Origin: Bacteroidota bacterium
Lineage (GTDB): Bacteria; Bacteroidota; Bacteroidia; Chitinophagales; Chitinophagaceae
Assembly: GCA_016712665.1 (NCBI GenBank)
Contig: JADJQP010000001.1
Coordinates: 372,001 to 436,000, forward strand
Direction of reading: 5' to 3'
Length of the DNA stretch: 64,000 bases
Numbering within the stretch: position 1 is the stretch's first letter; every line of letters starts with the position of its first letter. Both the position numbers and the translations under genes were made by a program. A model generated the notes under the pieces. It ran no database searches and was not told where the DNA came from. It saw only the letters and a program-made list of their open reading frames with translations. Below, piece after piece: positions 46,798 to 57,028 of this stretch.

Positions 46798-48847
46798 ATG
46801 AAATTAAAACTTGCTGTCTGCCTAGCACTTGCAACACTTTTTGTTGCATGTAATTCAAATGAAAAAACCCAATCTACAAAAAAAGATACCAACTTTGAGG
46901 TGATGGCAGAATCCTTCGCCGATCTTCAAATATTGCGTTACCAAGTACCCGGATTTGAAAACCTAAGTGCCAAAGAAAAAAGAACTTTGTTATTACTTGT
47001 ATGAGGCCACTCTATGTGGTCGTGATATAATTTATGACCAAAAAAGTAAATATGGAATCTTACTTCGCAAGACCATTGAGAATATTTATGGAACGTATAA
47101 AGGAGATAAAAACGCGAAAGAGTGGAAAACCTTTTCTGATTATGCCGGCCGTTTTTGGTTTAGTAATGGCAATCATCACCATTATGGAAATGAGAAATTT
47201 ATACCGGAATGCAGCGCAGAATACTTCAAATCGCTCATAATGAACAGCGATACCGCCACTTTGCCAAAAGAAAATGGCGAAAGTACAGAGGCCTTTTGGA
47301 CTCGTGTAAATCCTTTGTTCTATGATTTAAAAGTAGAACCTAAATGTGTAGATTTACGTTCGGGCATTGACAATGTGGTTGCATCTAGTGTAAACTTTTA
47401 CGAAGGAGTCAGCCAAAAAGAAGTAGAAGATTTTTATGCTAAAATGCCAACTACAGGCAATGCACCCAGTTGGGGTTTAAATAGCAAAGTGGTAAAGGAA
47501 AATGGAATCGTTACCGAAAAGGTTTGGAAAAGTGGTGGCATGTATGGCGCTGCAATAGATAAAATTTGCTATTGGTTAGACAAAGCCGTTGGCGTTGCAG
47601 AAAACGAAAAACAAAAAAAGACCCTAGAGTTATTAGTAAAATATCTACGAGGGGGCGATTTAAAAGATTTTGATGCGTATAGTATTGCATGGGTCGCTGA
47701 TACTGAAAGCAAAGTGGACGGTATCAATGGATTTATTGAAGTGTATTTGGATGCCATTGGCAAAAAAGGAAGTTATGAGAGCTATGTAAGTATCAAAGAC
47801 GAAGAAGCAACCAAGCGAATTGCTGCCATTGCTAAGGAGGCACAGTGGTTTGAAGATAATTCGCCCTTGATGCCCAAACATAAAAAGAAACAAGTAAAAG
47901 GCATTATTGCAAAAGCGATAACGGTGATTGTAGAAAGTGGTGACTTGGCACCTTCAACCGCCATTGGTATCAACTTACCCAATGCAGACTGGATTCGTAA
48001 AGATCATGGAAGCAAATCGGTTTCATTAAGTAATATCATCCAAAGTTATAATTTGGCTTCGGCACAAAAAGGAACCATTGATGAGTTTGGGTTAAATGAT
48101 ACGGTTATCAAACGAATTAAAGAACACGGCGCCTTAGCAGCAGATCTTCACACCGATATGCATGAATGTATTGGCCATGCGTCAGGACAAATCAATCCGG
48201 GGATAGAAACAACAGACAAAACCTTAAAAAACTATGCATCTTGTTTGGAAGAGGCTCGTGCAGACCTGGTAGGATTGTATTACATAATGGATCAAAAATT
48301 AATTGATATTGGTGTAATGCCCAGCATGGATGTTGCGAAAGCAGAATATGACAGCTATATGATGAATGGATTAATGACTCAGTTAACACGTATCAAATTG
48401 GGTGATAAAATAGAGGAAGCCCATATGCGGAACAGACAACTAAACGCCTTATGGGCCTATGAAAAAGGGAAAAAAGACAAGGTGGTTGAATTTGTAAAAC
48501 GGGGAAATAAAACGTATGTACAAATCAACGATTATGCCAAACTCAGGACCCTATTTGGAGAATTGTTACGAGAAATTCAACGAGTTAAAAGCGAGGGCGA
48601 TTTCAAGGCAGGTCAAGCCCTAGTGGAGGGATATGGGGTAAAAGTGGACCCAATTCTACATAAAGAAATATTAGACAGGTACAGTACATTAGGTATAAAA
48701 CCTTATAGAGGATTTATTCAACCCAAACTTTCGGCGGTGATGGATGGCGATAAAATAAAAGATGTACAAATCGAATACCCAAAATCCTTCTTTGCGCAGA
48801 TGATGGAGTATGGAAAAAACTATAGTTATCTTGGGGTAAAGAATTAG
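46798..48847 (+). CDS. Dipeptidyl-peptidase III-like (M49) lipoprotein, frameshifted
   Basis: Frames 46798-47004 and 46967-48847 join into about 682 residues if the A6 run at 46976-46981 is read as five; the seam becomes FENLSAKEKELCYYLYEATL. A lipoprotein signal (KLAVCLALATLFVACNSN) starts the protein. The zinc-peptidase motif is HTDMHECIGHASGQ, of the M49 HExxGH type, and the third ligand lies in CLEEARADLVGLYY, replacing the EECRAE of classic DPP III. It removes dipeptides from peptide N-termini in known relatives. The protein is anchored to the outer or inner membrane by lipid. Expression is likely independent of neighbours. Confidence 0.88.
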
Positions 48848-48900
48848 GCTCTTCGCCAACAACATCAAAACGCATCTAACAAAAGAAGGTAGGCATACAT

Positions 48901-49291
48901 TATGAATGTTATGAAACCATTTCTTTCCATGTTAGGTATTGTATGTATCCTTTACTCCTGTTGCAGGAAATACTATTATGTATTGGGTGTAAGTAATTTG
49001 ATACTGTAATTGGAAAACGATGAATCCACCAACTTAGGTAGTGCTACTTAGTTAGTGTATTAAAAGAACAGTCAATACAGCGATTTAAAGAATATACGGA
49101 AAAACCCAAATCTCTGTTACGACACTACAGCAACCCATATTTTGGGCGGTAGTGATAGCGATTATGCTTTTACTAGAGATACAGCTACCTCTTTTGTAAG
49201 CGGTATTAAAGAAGAACGTACCCATTCCACTTCTTGTTTTGGCAGGATGCCTAAACTTGCAATTGCTGTTGCCATCCTATTAATTAGCTAA
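48901..49291 (+). pseudogene. Decayed lipoprotein gene
   Basis: ATG 48901 opens a lipoprotein-like signal (MKPFLSMLGIVCILYSCC from the second Met) and continues KYYYVLGVSN before a stop. Downstream, in another frame, SDLKNIRKNPNLCYDTTATH and ILGGSDSDYAFTRDTATSFV read as protein, then IKEERTHSTSCFG to a TAA at 49289. Stops and frame changes are frequent. No family recognised. Confidence 0.45.
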
Positions 49292-49336
49292 ATTGGCGCT
49301 ATTTCGTTACATTTGCCCTCTTTTTTTATACAAAAT

Positions 49337-50980
49337 ATGCACCAAAAGGGCCTTCTAGTCAAATTTTTTTTCCTCTCTACCATTTAACTGTTAGTGAATT
49401 CGGTAACAAAGACTCAGTTGAATGCAGCCGATAGTTTGTTGTTTGCACAAATATTTAATCAACAAAAGTATGCTGATGATAGTGCTTTTCCCGGCAACTG
49501 GTATGTGAATGATACCATCCAGTCAACTGCCGAGTTACAAACAGCCTTAGATAGTGCCTTTAAATTTAAACTTCACGATTTTGACTCTTTGCATACCATG
49601 ACGGTAGTGGATACCTTATTCTATGATTCACTCCGTAACAACACCTACAATTCATATCCCTTTGTATATCCACAAAAAGACCCCCTTGTAAATATCAAAT
49701 TTTCTTTAAATGGAAAAACAGGAATTTCACAAACCTTTTTATTTCCTAGCGATACCGCATCTCAATCAAAAACGGCCCACCTCATTTTACCCGGCAACGG
49801 AAATAATGTAACTTCCGTAATGGTTCAAGGGGGTGGATACCCAAATTTGCTATGTTACTTAAGCAATCATCTCAAATTATATGGTGATGTATATGCATAC
49901 ATGAAACCCAATGAGGAGGCTAGGGCCATTTATTGGAATCAAAATAAACTAAATCATAGTTACTTGGTATCGTATTTAGATACAAGTATGCATCACCCAT
50001 ATGGCCTAAACTATTTGCTTGAAATCATTGCAACCATAAAGTTTTTAAAAGAGAAATATTGTAAGGTTATTGTTTACGGTTTGTCGGAAGGAGGATATGC
50101 TAGTCTATTGGCTAGTCTAATCGAAAAACCCAATGCTGCCTTCATCTGTGCAGGATACGCCGTGGGTTTTGATACCTCGTGGAGCTCATACAGTATTTTG
50201 CAAGAACGATTTGACAGTCTCGTTTTCAATTTTCATAAAGATACCATTAAAAGTCTTATTCAAGCAGGTACTACAGAGTATATGTTTTCATGGGGCGATG
50301 GAGATGCAACCAATTTAATGCAGGCTGAACATGATTCAAATTATACACAAAATTTTTTAAACGATTCTCTTCATTGTTCATTTTACTATAACTACCAGGG
50401 GCACACATTTCCATCATGTGGAACGATGGACACTTTTGCCAAAATGGTTATACAACAACCCATCCTCGATTTTTTTATCCTCGATACTACCAATGCCGAT
50501 ACCATGCAAACGATGGTAAGCAATTGTGATACCACTCTTTATAGTTTCGATTTATATAGAAACGATACCTTACACCAACAGTACTCGAATGTACAATCTG
50601 ACACCCTTCTACTACTGGTTGACAGCGGTATGTATCATATACGCAATATAACAAATGCTTATAATGACTCTACCTTCTGCAACGACAGTATTTATTTTGA
50701 TAAAAAACCAGTGGTTGCAAACAGTATGACACAGCACACAAAAGCCATTATGATCCGTTATACTAATCCGGTGATTGATCGATTGCAAATTGAGCAAATA
50801 AGTAATACGCACAAAAAGTATTATTATTCGATAAGTGACATACTGGGCAATGAAAAAGCTAGCATCCAATCGGAAAATCAAGTTGTTTATATTGACATGC
50901 AATCCCAACCAGCAGGAGTCTATTTTTTGAAGGTCTGGAATGAAACACAGAAATTCTCAGGGAAAGTAATTAAAAATTAG
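49337..50980 (+). CDS. Alpha/beta-hydrolase-like T9SS protein with a stop codon in its signal peptide
   Basis: The uninterrupted frame begins only at GTG 49394 (528 residues) and lacks a signal peptide. In the same frame an ATG at 49337 starts MHQKGLLVKFFFLSTI, then a TAA (49385-49387), then LLVNSVTKTQ. One base change would restore a signal peptide. The body has an alpha/beta-hydrolase core with nucleophile elbow VYGLSEGGYASLLAS (G-x-S-x-G), preceded by THLILPGNGNN-like strand text (AHLILPGNGNNVTSVMVQGG), and a candidate acid/His site near NYQGHTFPSCG. The end is a type A T9SS tail (MIRYTNPVIDRLQIEQIS, YYSISDILGNEKA, GVYFLKVWN). Without the signal peptide it cannot be exported, so it is a pseudogene or an assembly error. 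Confidence 0.75.
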
Positions 50981-50995
50981 ATGGCGTAAAGCACC

Positions 50996-52876
50996 TTATT
51001 TCCGCAATCGCACATTTTCAAAAACCAACTGTTGAAAACTAAAGGCCTTTGACTGATAAAAAGCCGCCTTTGATGTATCCACTAAATTGGTACAGATATA
51101 ATTCCTATTGTTGTAATAAGAAGCTGTAAACCCTGAATCATTTACATAACCGGCCCCTCCAAAGAAAACATAATAAGCACCGGACGGAGTCTCCGGATTC
51201 AACATATTTCTTGACCAAGGAAAACGCCTGCTATCAATATGCATTTGATGCAACAAGGTAGATACAATATCTAATTGGGAAACAATTTTTTCAACTCGCA
51301 CTCCTCTCCATTCTTCCTTTAAGGCCCCGCCTATAAACAACATCGGTATGTGTTGCCGCATGCTGGACATCGGGTCGTGTTGCTTAATACTATTGTGACT
51401 ATGATCCGAAACCACTACAAACAAAGTGCTATCATACCAAACCTGCTTCTTTGCTTCTGTAAAAAATTTTCCTAAATGAATATCAGAATAATGCATCGAC
51501 TCTGTATAGGCCTTTTCAGGATCCTCTTTAGTTGACTGCCAATTATCCGTTTTAGGATGATCATACGGCATATGCGTGCTAGTAGTAAAATAGCCTTGCA
51601 AAAAGGGTCGCTTCTTTCTGTTAAGCATTCCCAACAGCTCTTTAAACGTATACTCATCATGCACGCCAAGTTTACCGGAAGGATATTGACCTAAATGATA
51701 TACTTCCTTTAATTCGGCAAATTGTTTTTCCAACAAATAACCTCGCAAGTTTCCATATACCAACTCCCCGCCAAATAAGAAGGAAGTACTGTACCCTAAG
51801 GGAATCAAATGATCTGTAATACAAGGCAAGTTGTGAATTTTGGTGGGCTGATTCGCAATGGCCATCCGATGTGCGGCAGGATATGCACTTAGGCCCGCCA
51901 CAATTCCTTGGTCAGAAACATAGGCATTTGAATAGGCTTTCGAAAATAAAATGCCCTCTTGGCAAAGTGCATCAAACTGCGGTGTGCAGTCCTTTACCCC
52001 CCCAAGAATTCCAACATTATCCGCACTCCAGCTTTCAAGGTATATATATACGATGTTAGGACGGGTACATCTAAATACACTGGGAAAGCTATCCATGTTT
52101 ACATGATAATCAGGCATAATCAGCTTTAGTGCTTCTTCGTTCGAACGCATCATATACAATTCGGGTCCGGGCAACTTCGATTTAATATCCCAGTCTTGCA
52201 ATAAATTATAAAACGGATTCACTGCAATATCATTGGCAAGAGGGGACCGACTAAAATAGGCAACGCTCTGATTGATTGGCATATTGGTAATACCCCCTCT
52301 AATGGCAAATATCCCCACAGTAGTACTGACCATAAAAAAAAGAATCCCCAAAACAACCCTCTTATTTAGGGTTGTATCTCTCTCAAAATAGAGAATGGAA
52401 TGCACCTTGCTTCTATATAAATAATAAAACGGTATACAAATCAGTGCCAGCAACAGAAAAAATAAAGCCAGCAATTTTCCAGATAAGGTCCGAAATACCT
52501 CACTCGGATTCTCAAAATGTTGTAAGGCTTGCATATTAATTTTTGCATTCCACTCACGGTACAAACCGGAGTCAGCTAAACCAATTGAAATATATAGGAT
52601 AAGAAAAAAAACTACCAATACCAAAGCAATACGTTTAAAAAACGCACGCTCCAAAATATACCACAATATACTGCACAATAAAGGCAACAATATGAACATG
52701 GCACCCACCGAAAGATCCAATTGGTATCCTTTATAAAAGGATTTGAATATCTCCCATCCCTGTACCCCTTTTTTGCCGATAGGCATTTGATAGATGATAA
52801 AGAAAATTCTATTGACAAAGAAAACCAACAACCAAAAAAGCATGGATACAACCGCGAAGACCGTTAATTTTTTCAT
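50996..52876 (-). CDS. LtaS-like phosphoglycerol transferase/sulfatase-fold membrane protein
   Basis: About 626 residues from ATG 52876, where the first membrane helix follows at once. The N-terminal half has about five helices (FAVVSMLFWLLVFFVNRIFF, LDLSVGAMFILLPLLC, IALVLVVFFLILYISIGL, LALFFLLLALICIPFYYLY, VVLGILFFMVSTTVGIFAI). The outer catalytic domain (about 270-600) has the alkaline-phosphatase superfamily pattern: RPNIVYIYLESWSADNVG (metal Glu), the nucleophile region SNAYVSDQGIVAGLSAYPA and STHMPYDHP. VVVSDHSHNSIKQHDPM provides the metal Asp/His. It probably transfers phosphoglycerol or phosphoethanolamine to a glycan or lipid outside the inner membrane. It starts one base after the stop of the GNAT gene. 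Confidence 0.85.
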   Translation of the reverse strand: MKKLTVFAVVSMLFWLLVFFVNRIFFIIYQMPIGKKGVQGWEIFKSFYKGYQLDLSVGAMFILLPLLCSILWYILERAFFKRIALVLVVFFLILYISIGLADSGLYREWNAKINMQALQHFENPSEVFRTLSGKLLALFFLLLALICIPFYYLYRSKVHSILYFERDTTLNKRVVLGILFFMVSTTVGIFAIRGGITNMPINQSVAYFSRSPLANDIAVNPFYNLLQDWDIKSKLPGPELYMMRSNEEALKLIMPDYHVNMDSFPSVFRCTRPNIVYIYLESWSADNVGILGGVKDCTPQFDALCQEGILFSKAYSNAYVSDQGIVAGLSAYPAAHRMAIANQPTKIHNLPCITDHLIPLGYSTSFLFGGELVYGNLRGYLLEKQFAELKEVYHLGQYPSGKLGVHDEYTFKELLGMLNRKKRPFLQGYFTTSTHMPYDHPKTDNWQSTKEDPEKAYTESMHYSDIHLGKFFTEAKKQVWYDSTLFVVVSDHSHNSIKQHDPMSSMRQHIPMLFIGGALKEEWRGVRVEKIVSQLDIVSTLLHQMHIDSRRFPWSRNMLNPETPSGAYYVFFGGAGYVNDSGFTASYYNNRNYICTNLVDTSKAAFYQSKAFSFQQLVFENVRLRK

Positions 52877-52877
52877 T

Positions 52878-54029
52878 CTATAAAAAAGGATGTCGCTTAA
52901 ATTCTTTACTTCTATCAAACAAATATCTATAGGTACTCAATCGTCTTACCTCGGAGGCCTCAAGGTTATGAGCCAAATTCACCATTTTGGGATTAAAATC
53001 ACCAATCCATTGCATTTCATAGGTATCATACCGTCTGTTTGGTTGTACCACTTTACCGCACTCTACTATCATGTATGCGTCGGTACCCTTGCCTTGCCAT
53101 TCAGGAACAATGCCATATACAATACCAACAAATCGTTTACAGGCCCCGGTATATTTTAAATAAAGAAATTGAAGCTTTTGTAAGAGTCCAAATTTTCCAT
53201 TAAAATGTTTAAAATATTGATTCAAATCAGGAATATTCACCCACATACCAATAGGCTCATTTTTATGGTAAACAAACCAGGCAATTTTTTCATCAATCAC
53301 CGGTTTCATCTTTGCAAAAAGAAGCTTTGCTTGCTTTAGTTCAATAGTCTTTCCACCCCCATGACCCGCCCAGGCTTTATTATAAATAATTGAAAAGTCC
53401 TCTGCAAATTTATCCAATTCGCTCTTGGTAATATGTCGCACACTAAAATCTGGATTCTTTTCATATAAATCATGAAACTTATGCATTTTAGCACTCAGTG
53501 GTGTGCTCACATCCATACCAAAACATAATTGATGAAAGTAAGGCTGAAAGCCATAATTTTCAAACAAGGCCTGATAATACGGCGGATTGTAATTCATACA
53601 ATATAGGGGCTCGTCAAATCCTTTTACAAGCAGGCCCCACCATCGATCGCGTTCTCCAAAATTAATCGGACCGTCCATAGCTTCCATACCTTGATTAAAA
53701 AGCCATTGTTTAGCTTGGTCAAACAAAAAATTAGCCACTTCTTGATTATCGATACAATCAAAAAAACCGATACCTCCCGTTGCTTGCTCTTGCCCATATT
53801 TCTTATTGACAAACACTGCCAACCTTGCCACATAATCACCTGCACTACTTTGCAATAGCCAGCGCTCACAGTTTCCATGTCGAAAAAACTTATTCTTCTT
53901 CACATCAAAAACCTCTTCAATATCCTTATCTAAAGGTCGAATATAATTTGCGTCATTCCTATAGATGACTCTAGGGAATTCCAAAAACAATTTCTCCAAA
54001 GAAGGTCTGTCAACTACTACTATTCTCAT
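52878..54029 (-). CDS. GNAT-superfamily acyltransferase-like protein
   Basis: About 383 residues from ATG 54029, the start next to a promoter element. Residues about 1-150 (RIVVVDRPSLEKLFLEFP, RLAVFVNKKYGQEQATGGIG) and the section after about 210 (IAWFVYHKNEPIGMWVNIPD, IVYGIVPEWQGKGTDAYMIV) look like two acyl-CoA N-acyltransferase folds, the second with an acetyl-CoA loop QGKGTDA. The WIGDFNPKMVNLAHNLEASE stretch near the end resembles a family motif for a conserved Asn. I recognise no specific name. It overlaps the operon with the LtaS-like gene, separated by a single base, suggesting both modify one envelope molecule. Confidence 0.8.
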   Translation of the reverse strand: MRIVVVDRPSLEKLFLEFPRVIYRNDANYIRPLDKDIEEVFDVKKNKFFRHGNCERWLLQSSAGDYVARLAVFVNKKYGQEQATGGIGFFDCIDNQEVANFLFDQAKQWLFNQGMEAMDGPINFGERDRWWGLLVKGFDEPLYCMNYNPPYYQALFENYGFQPYFHQLCFGMDVSTPLSAKMHKFHDLYEKNPDFSVRHITKSELDKFAEDFSIIYNKAWAGHGGGKTIELKQAKLLFAKMKPVIDEKIAWFVYHKNEPIGMWVNIPDLNQYFKHFNGKFGLLQKLQFLYLKYTGACKRFVGIVYGIVPEWQGKGTDAYMIVECGKVVQPNRRYDTYEMQWIGDFNPKMVNLAHNLEASEVRRLSTYRYLFDRSKEFKRHPFL

Positions 54030-54037
54030 GTGTTCAA

Positions 54038-54045
54038 CAAATGTA
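54038..54045 (-). promoter_or_regulatory. -7 promoter element for the GNAT/LtaS-like operon
   Basis: The minus strand reads TACATTTG, a perfect TAnnTTTG, 8 bases upstream of ATG 54029. Confidence 0.5.
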
Positions 54046-54310
54046 CTTAAAAATAATACCTGATAAAGCAAAGAAAACGATGAAACGAATAACTTATTTC
54101 AAACGCAACAACAAAATCAACTCTTACATGCTACATCAAGTAGCCCCTAAACATCCATACGGCCCAATCCAACAGAGCCAACCTTTTATGTGCTGTATAG
54201 GGAACGTTGCAAAAATAAAATTCTACGGACTAAAGTACTCAATTCGCACCACTCAATTTCGCTTGTTTGCAATATATTATCTAATTTTAAGCCTCCAAAA
54301 AAAAGTACTC

Positions 54311-56440
54311 ATGAATTTGCATTTAAAATTAGTTTCTACAACCTGCCTCTTAGTAAGCATTCTCTCCATTGCTAACATCAAAACAAATGCACAAATAATG
54401 GATGTAAAAAAAACAAATCCGCTCCTTCAAAGAAGTTCTTTACAATATCAGGCCCCACCATTTGATAAAATAAAAGACGAGCATTTTAGACCTGCCTTTG
54501 AATATGGACTAAAAATTCATGATCGCGAAATTGAACAAATCGCCAATAAAAAAGCAGCACCCACTTTTCAAAATACGGTACTGGCCTTAGAAACCAGCGG
54601 AGTGGATTTAAACAGAGCAACCGGCATCTTTTATAACTTAACCGGCTCCAATACCAACCCAGAACTTCAAAAAATTGAAGAAGAATATGCACCGATCTTT
54701 TCTGCTCATAGCGATAAAATGTATTTAAACAGCCAATTATACAATCGAATTAAGTCCATTAATTTAAATACCCTGAAGGGCGAAGACAGAAGACTTACCG
54801 AATATTATTTGCAACAATTTGAACTTGCCGGCGCCAAGCTATCTGCCGACGACAAAGAAAAAATGAAAAAAATAAACGAGGCATTGGCGAGTTTAGGTAC
54901 GTCATTCACCAATAAATTACTAAGTGCCCGAAAAAATGGTGCGGTATTATTTGATAACGAAACAGATTTAGAAGGACTCAGTGCCGAAGAACTAACCGCC
55001 GCTAAAGCAAAGGCAAAAGAGGCCGGTCATGAAGGAAAATATTTAATCGGATTGTTGAACACAACCCAACAGCCCTTATTACCCAGCCTAAAAAACAGAG
55101 CTACCCGCGAAAAGATATTTAAATCAGGATGGACCCGGGCCGAAAAAAATGACAGTGGGGACACGCGTACCCTATTGGAACAAATGGCCAAATTGCGTTT
55201 GCAAAAGGCTCAATTAATGGGTAAAAAAAGTTTTGCCGAATGGCGTCTTCAAGATCAGATGGCACAATTACCAGCCAACGCAATGGATCTCTTGGCCAAA
55301 CTAGCCAAACCCGCAGTGGCAGGTGCTAAAGAGGAAGCAAGAGAAATACAAGCCATCATTGACGCACAAAACGGAGGCTTCCGCCTAGAACCTTGGGACT
55401 GGTTTTTTTATTCCGAACAAGTACGAAAGGCCAAATACAATCTTGATGAAGGTACCATCAAACCCTATTTTGAAGTAAAAACAGTTTTGGAAAAGGGTGT
55501 GTTTTACGCTGCACAAAAAATGTATGGAATCACTTTTAAAGTAAGAACCGATTTACCAACCTACCATCCCGATGTAGTGGTTTATGAAGTATTTGATAAA
55601 GACAGTAGCTCTCTTGCTATTTACTATTTAGATTTTTATACCCGCGACAATAAAAACGGTGGTGCTTGGATGAACAATTTTGTAAACCAATCGCATTATT
55701 TGAATCAAAAACCGGTCATTGTAAACGTATATAATTTTGCGAAACCGGTAGATGGAAACCCTTCCCTGATTAGTTTTGATGATGTAACCACCATGTTTCA
55801 TGAGTTTGGACATACCTTACATGGATTGTTTGCCAACCAACAATATGTAAGCCTTTCCGGCACCTCAGTACCACGCGACTATGTAGAATTTCCTTCGCAA
55901 ATCAATGAGCACGCAGCCCTGGATCCGATTATTTTAAAAAACTATGCCATCCATTACAAAACCAAAAAAGTGATTCCACAAGAACTCATTCAAAAAATAA
56001 AGAAAGCCGAAACGTTTAATAAAGGGTATGAAGTAACGGAATTACTTGCTGCCGCCACCTTGGATATGGCCTGGCATTCCATTGAAAACGAATCAGAAAT
56101 TAAGCCCGCTTTAGAATTTGAAAAACAAGCATTAGAAAAGTACGGTCTACTCGTTAATGAAGTACCAACCCGCTATCATACGCCCTATTTTGCACACATT
56201 TGGGGTGGTGGCTATTCGGCAGGTTACTACGCCTATACATGGTCTAAAACACTGGATTATAACGCATTTGACTGGATGCAAGCACATGGCGGTATGACAA
56301 GAGCCAATTGTGAACGATTTAGAAAATACATTTTATCGGTAGGTAACAGTGTAGACCTCAATAAAGCTTTTAAAGATTTTATTGGCCATGAAATGAAAAT
56401 TGAACCCTATTTGAAAAATGCAGGGTTTCTCAAAAAATAG
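54311..56440 (+). CDS. dcp: M3-family oligopeptidase (Dcp-like), exported
   Basis: About 709 residues from ATG 54311, where a signal peptide starts (HLKLVSTTCLLVSILSIANI, cleavage after TNAQ); an open frame reaching back to 54041 has no convincing start. It is a zinc metallopeptidase of the thimet/Dcp group. The catalytic motif is MFHEFGHTLHGLF, with the third zinc ligand in YVEFPSQINEHAALD. Earlier are the helical propeptide-like region PPFDKIKDEHFRPAFEYGL and LQDQMAQLPANAMDLLAKLA. IWGGGYSAGYYAYTWS near the end is a substrate-binding loop of the family. It probably degrades peptides in the periplasm. The gene diverges from the GNAT operon. Confidence 0.9.
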   Translation: MNLHLKLVSTTCLLVSILSIANIKTNAQIMDVKKTNPLLQRSSLQYQAPPFDKIKDEHFRPAFEYGLKIHDREIEQIANKKAAPTFQNTVLALETSGVDLNRATGIFYNLTGSNTNPELQKIEEEYAPIFSAHSDKMYLNSQLYNRIKSINLNTLKGEDRRLTEYYLQQFELAGAKLSADDKEKMKKINEALASLGTSFTNKLLSARKNGAVLFDNETDLEGLSAEELTAAKAKAKEAGHEGKYLIGLLNTTQQPLLPSLKNRATREKIFKSGWTRAEKNDSGDTRTLLEQMAKLRLQKAQLMGKKSFAEWRLQDQMAQLPANAMDLLAKLAKPAVAGAKEEAREIQAIIDAQNGGFRLEPWDWFFYSEQVRKAKYNLDEGTIKPYFEVKTVLEKGVFYAAQKMYGITFKVRTDLPTYHPDVVVYEVFDKDSSSLAIYYLDFYTRDNKNGGAWMNNFVNQSHYLNQKPVIVNVYNFAKPVDGNPSLISFDDVTTMFHEFGHTLHGLFANQQYVSLSGTSVPRDYVEFPSQINEHAALDPIILKNYAIHYKTKKVIPQELIQKIKKAETFNKGYEVTELLAAATLDMAWHSIENESEIKPALEFEKQALEKYGLLVNEVPTRYHTPYFAHIWGGGYSAGYYAYTWSKTLDYNAFDWMQAHGGMTRANCERFRKYILSVGNSVDLNKAFKDFIGHEMKIEPYLKNAGFLKK

Positions 56441-56510
56441 AAGTCTTTCAATCCATCAAACAGCTTCATGATTTTGGGTGACTAATACGCACCTTTTGTG
56501 ATAAAATACA

Positions 56511-56518
56511 TAGCTTTG
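56511..56518 (+). promoter_or_regulatory. -7 promoter element for queD
   Basis: TAGCTTTG, a perfect TAnnTTTG, 6 bases before ATG 56525. This supports starting at 56525 instead of the GTG at 56498. Confidence 0.45.
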
Positions 56519-56524
56519 CGCTTA

Positions 56525-56977
56525 ATGAAATCACAGAAAGTACGTGTTACCAAAAAATTTACCATCGATATGGCTCATGCGCTGTTTGGCTACGATGGCC
56601 CTTGCAAAAATATACATGGGCATACCTATCACCTCAGCGTAACCCTTGCAGGCACACCCATTCAAAATAGCGAAGATGTAAAATTAGGAATGGTGATTGA
56701 TTTTGGTGATTTAAAGAGCATCGTAAAGGAACAAATTTTAGACACCTACGACCATGCATTGGTATTAAACGATCAGGCTCCCTATTCAAAATCGGAAGTA
56801 ATTTCCAATGAATTTGAAAAAGTAATATTGGTGCCTTATCAACCTACTTGCGAAAATCTTTTACTCAATTTTGTAGAAAAACTTACTCCCTTTTTCTCTG
56901 AAGAAAAAAAATTAGTTTCCATTCGATTGGAAGAAACGCCAACTTCCTTTGCCGAATGGAATGCAAGTGATAATTAA
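56525..56977 (+). CDS. queD: 6-carboxytetrahydropterin synthase / 6-pyruvoyltetrahydropterin synthase-like protein
   Basis: 150 residues from ATG 56525. A T-fold enzyme in the queuosine precursor route that acts on dihydroneopterin triphosphate. The zinc His ligands are in TIDMAHALFGYDGPCKNIHG and GHTYHLSV; the catalytic Cys lies in GPCKNIHGH. Further matches are MVIDFGDLKSIV, LDTYDHALVLND (catalytic Asp/His) and PTCENLLLNFVEKL, plus RLEETPTSFAEWN, where the family Glu binds the pterin. The queC, queE and folE partners are not nearby. Some members act in tetrahydropterin or folate routes instead. Confidence 0.88.
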   Translation: MKSQKVRVTKKFTIDMAHALFGYDGPCKNIHGHTYHLSVTLAGTPIQNSEDVKLGMVIDFGDLKSIVKEQILDTYDHALVLNDQAPYSKSEVISNEFEKVILVPYQPTCENLLLNFVEKLTPFFSEEKKLVSIRLEETPTSFAEWNASDN

Positions 56978-57028
56978 ATGCCACAAACGTATTGGCACAA
57001 TGAGTAAGGCTTTGGCTACAATCCTCAG

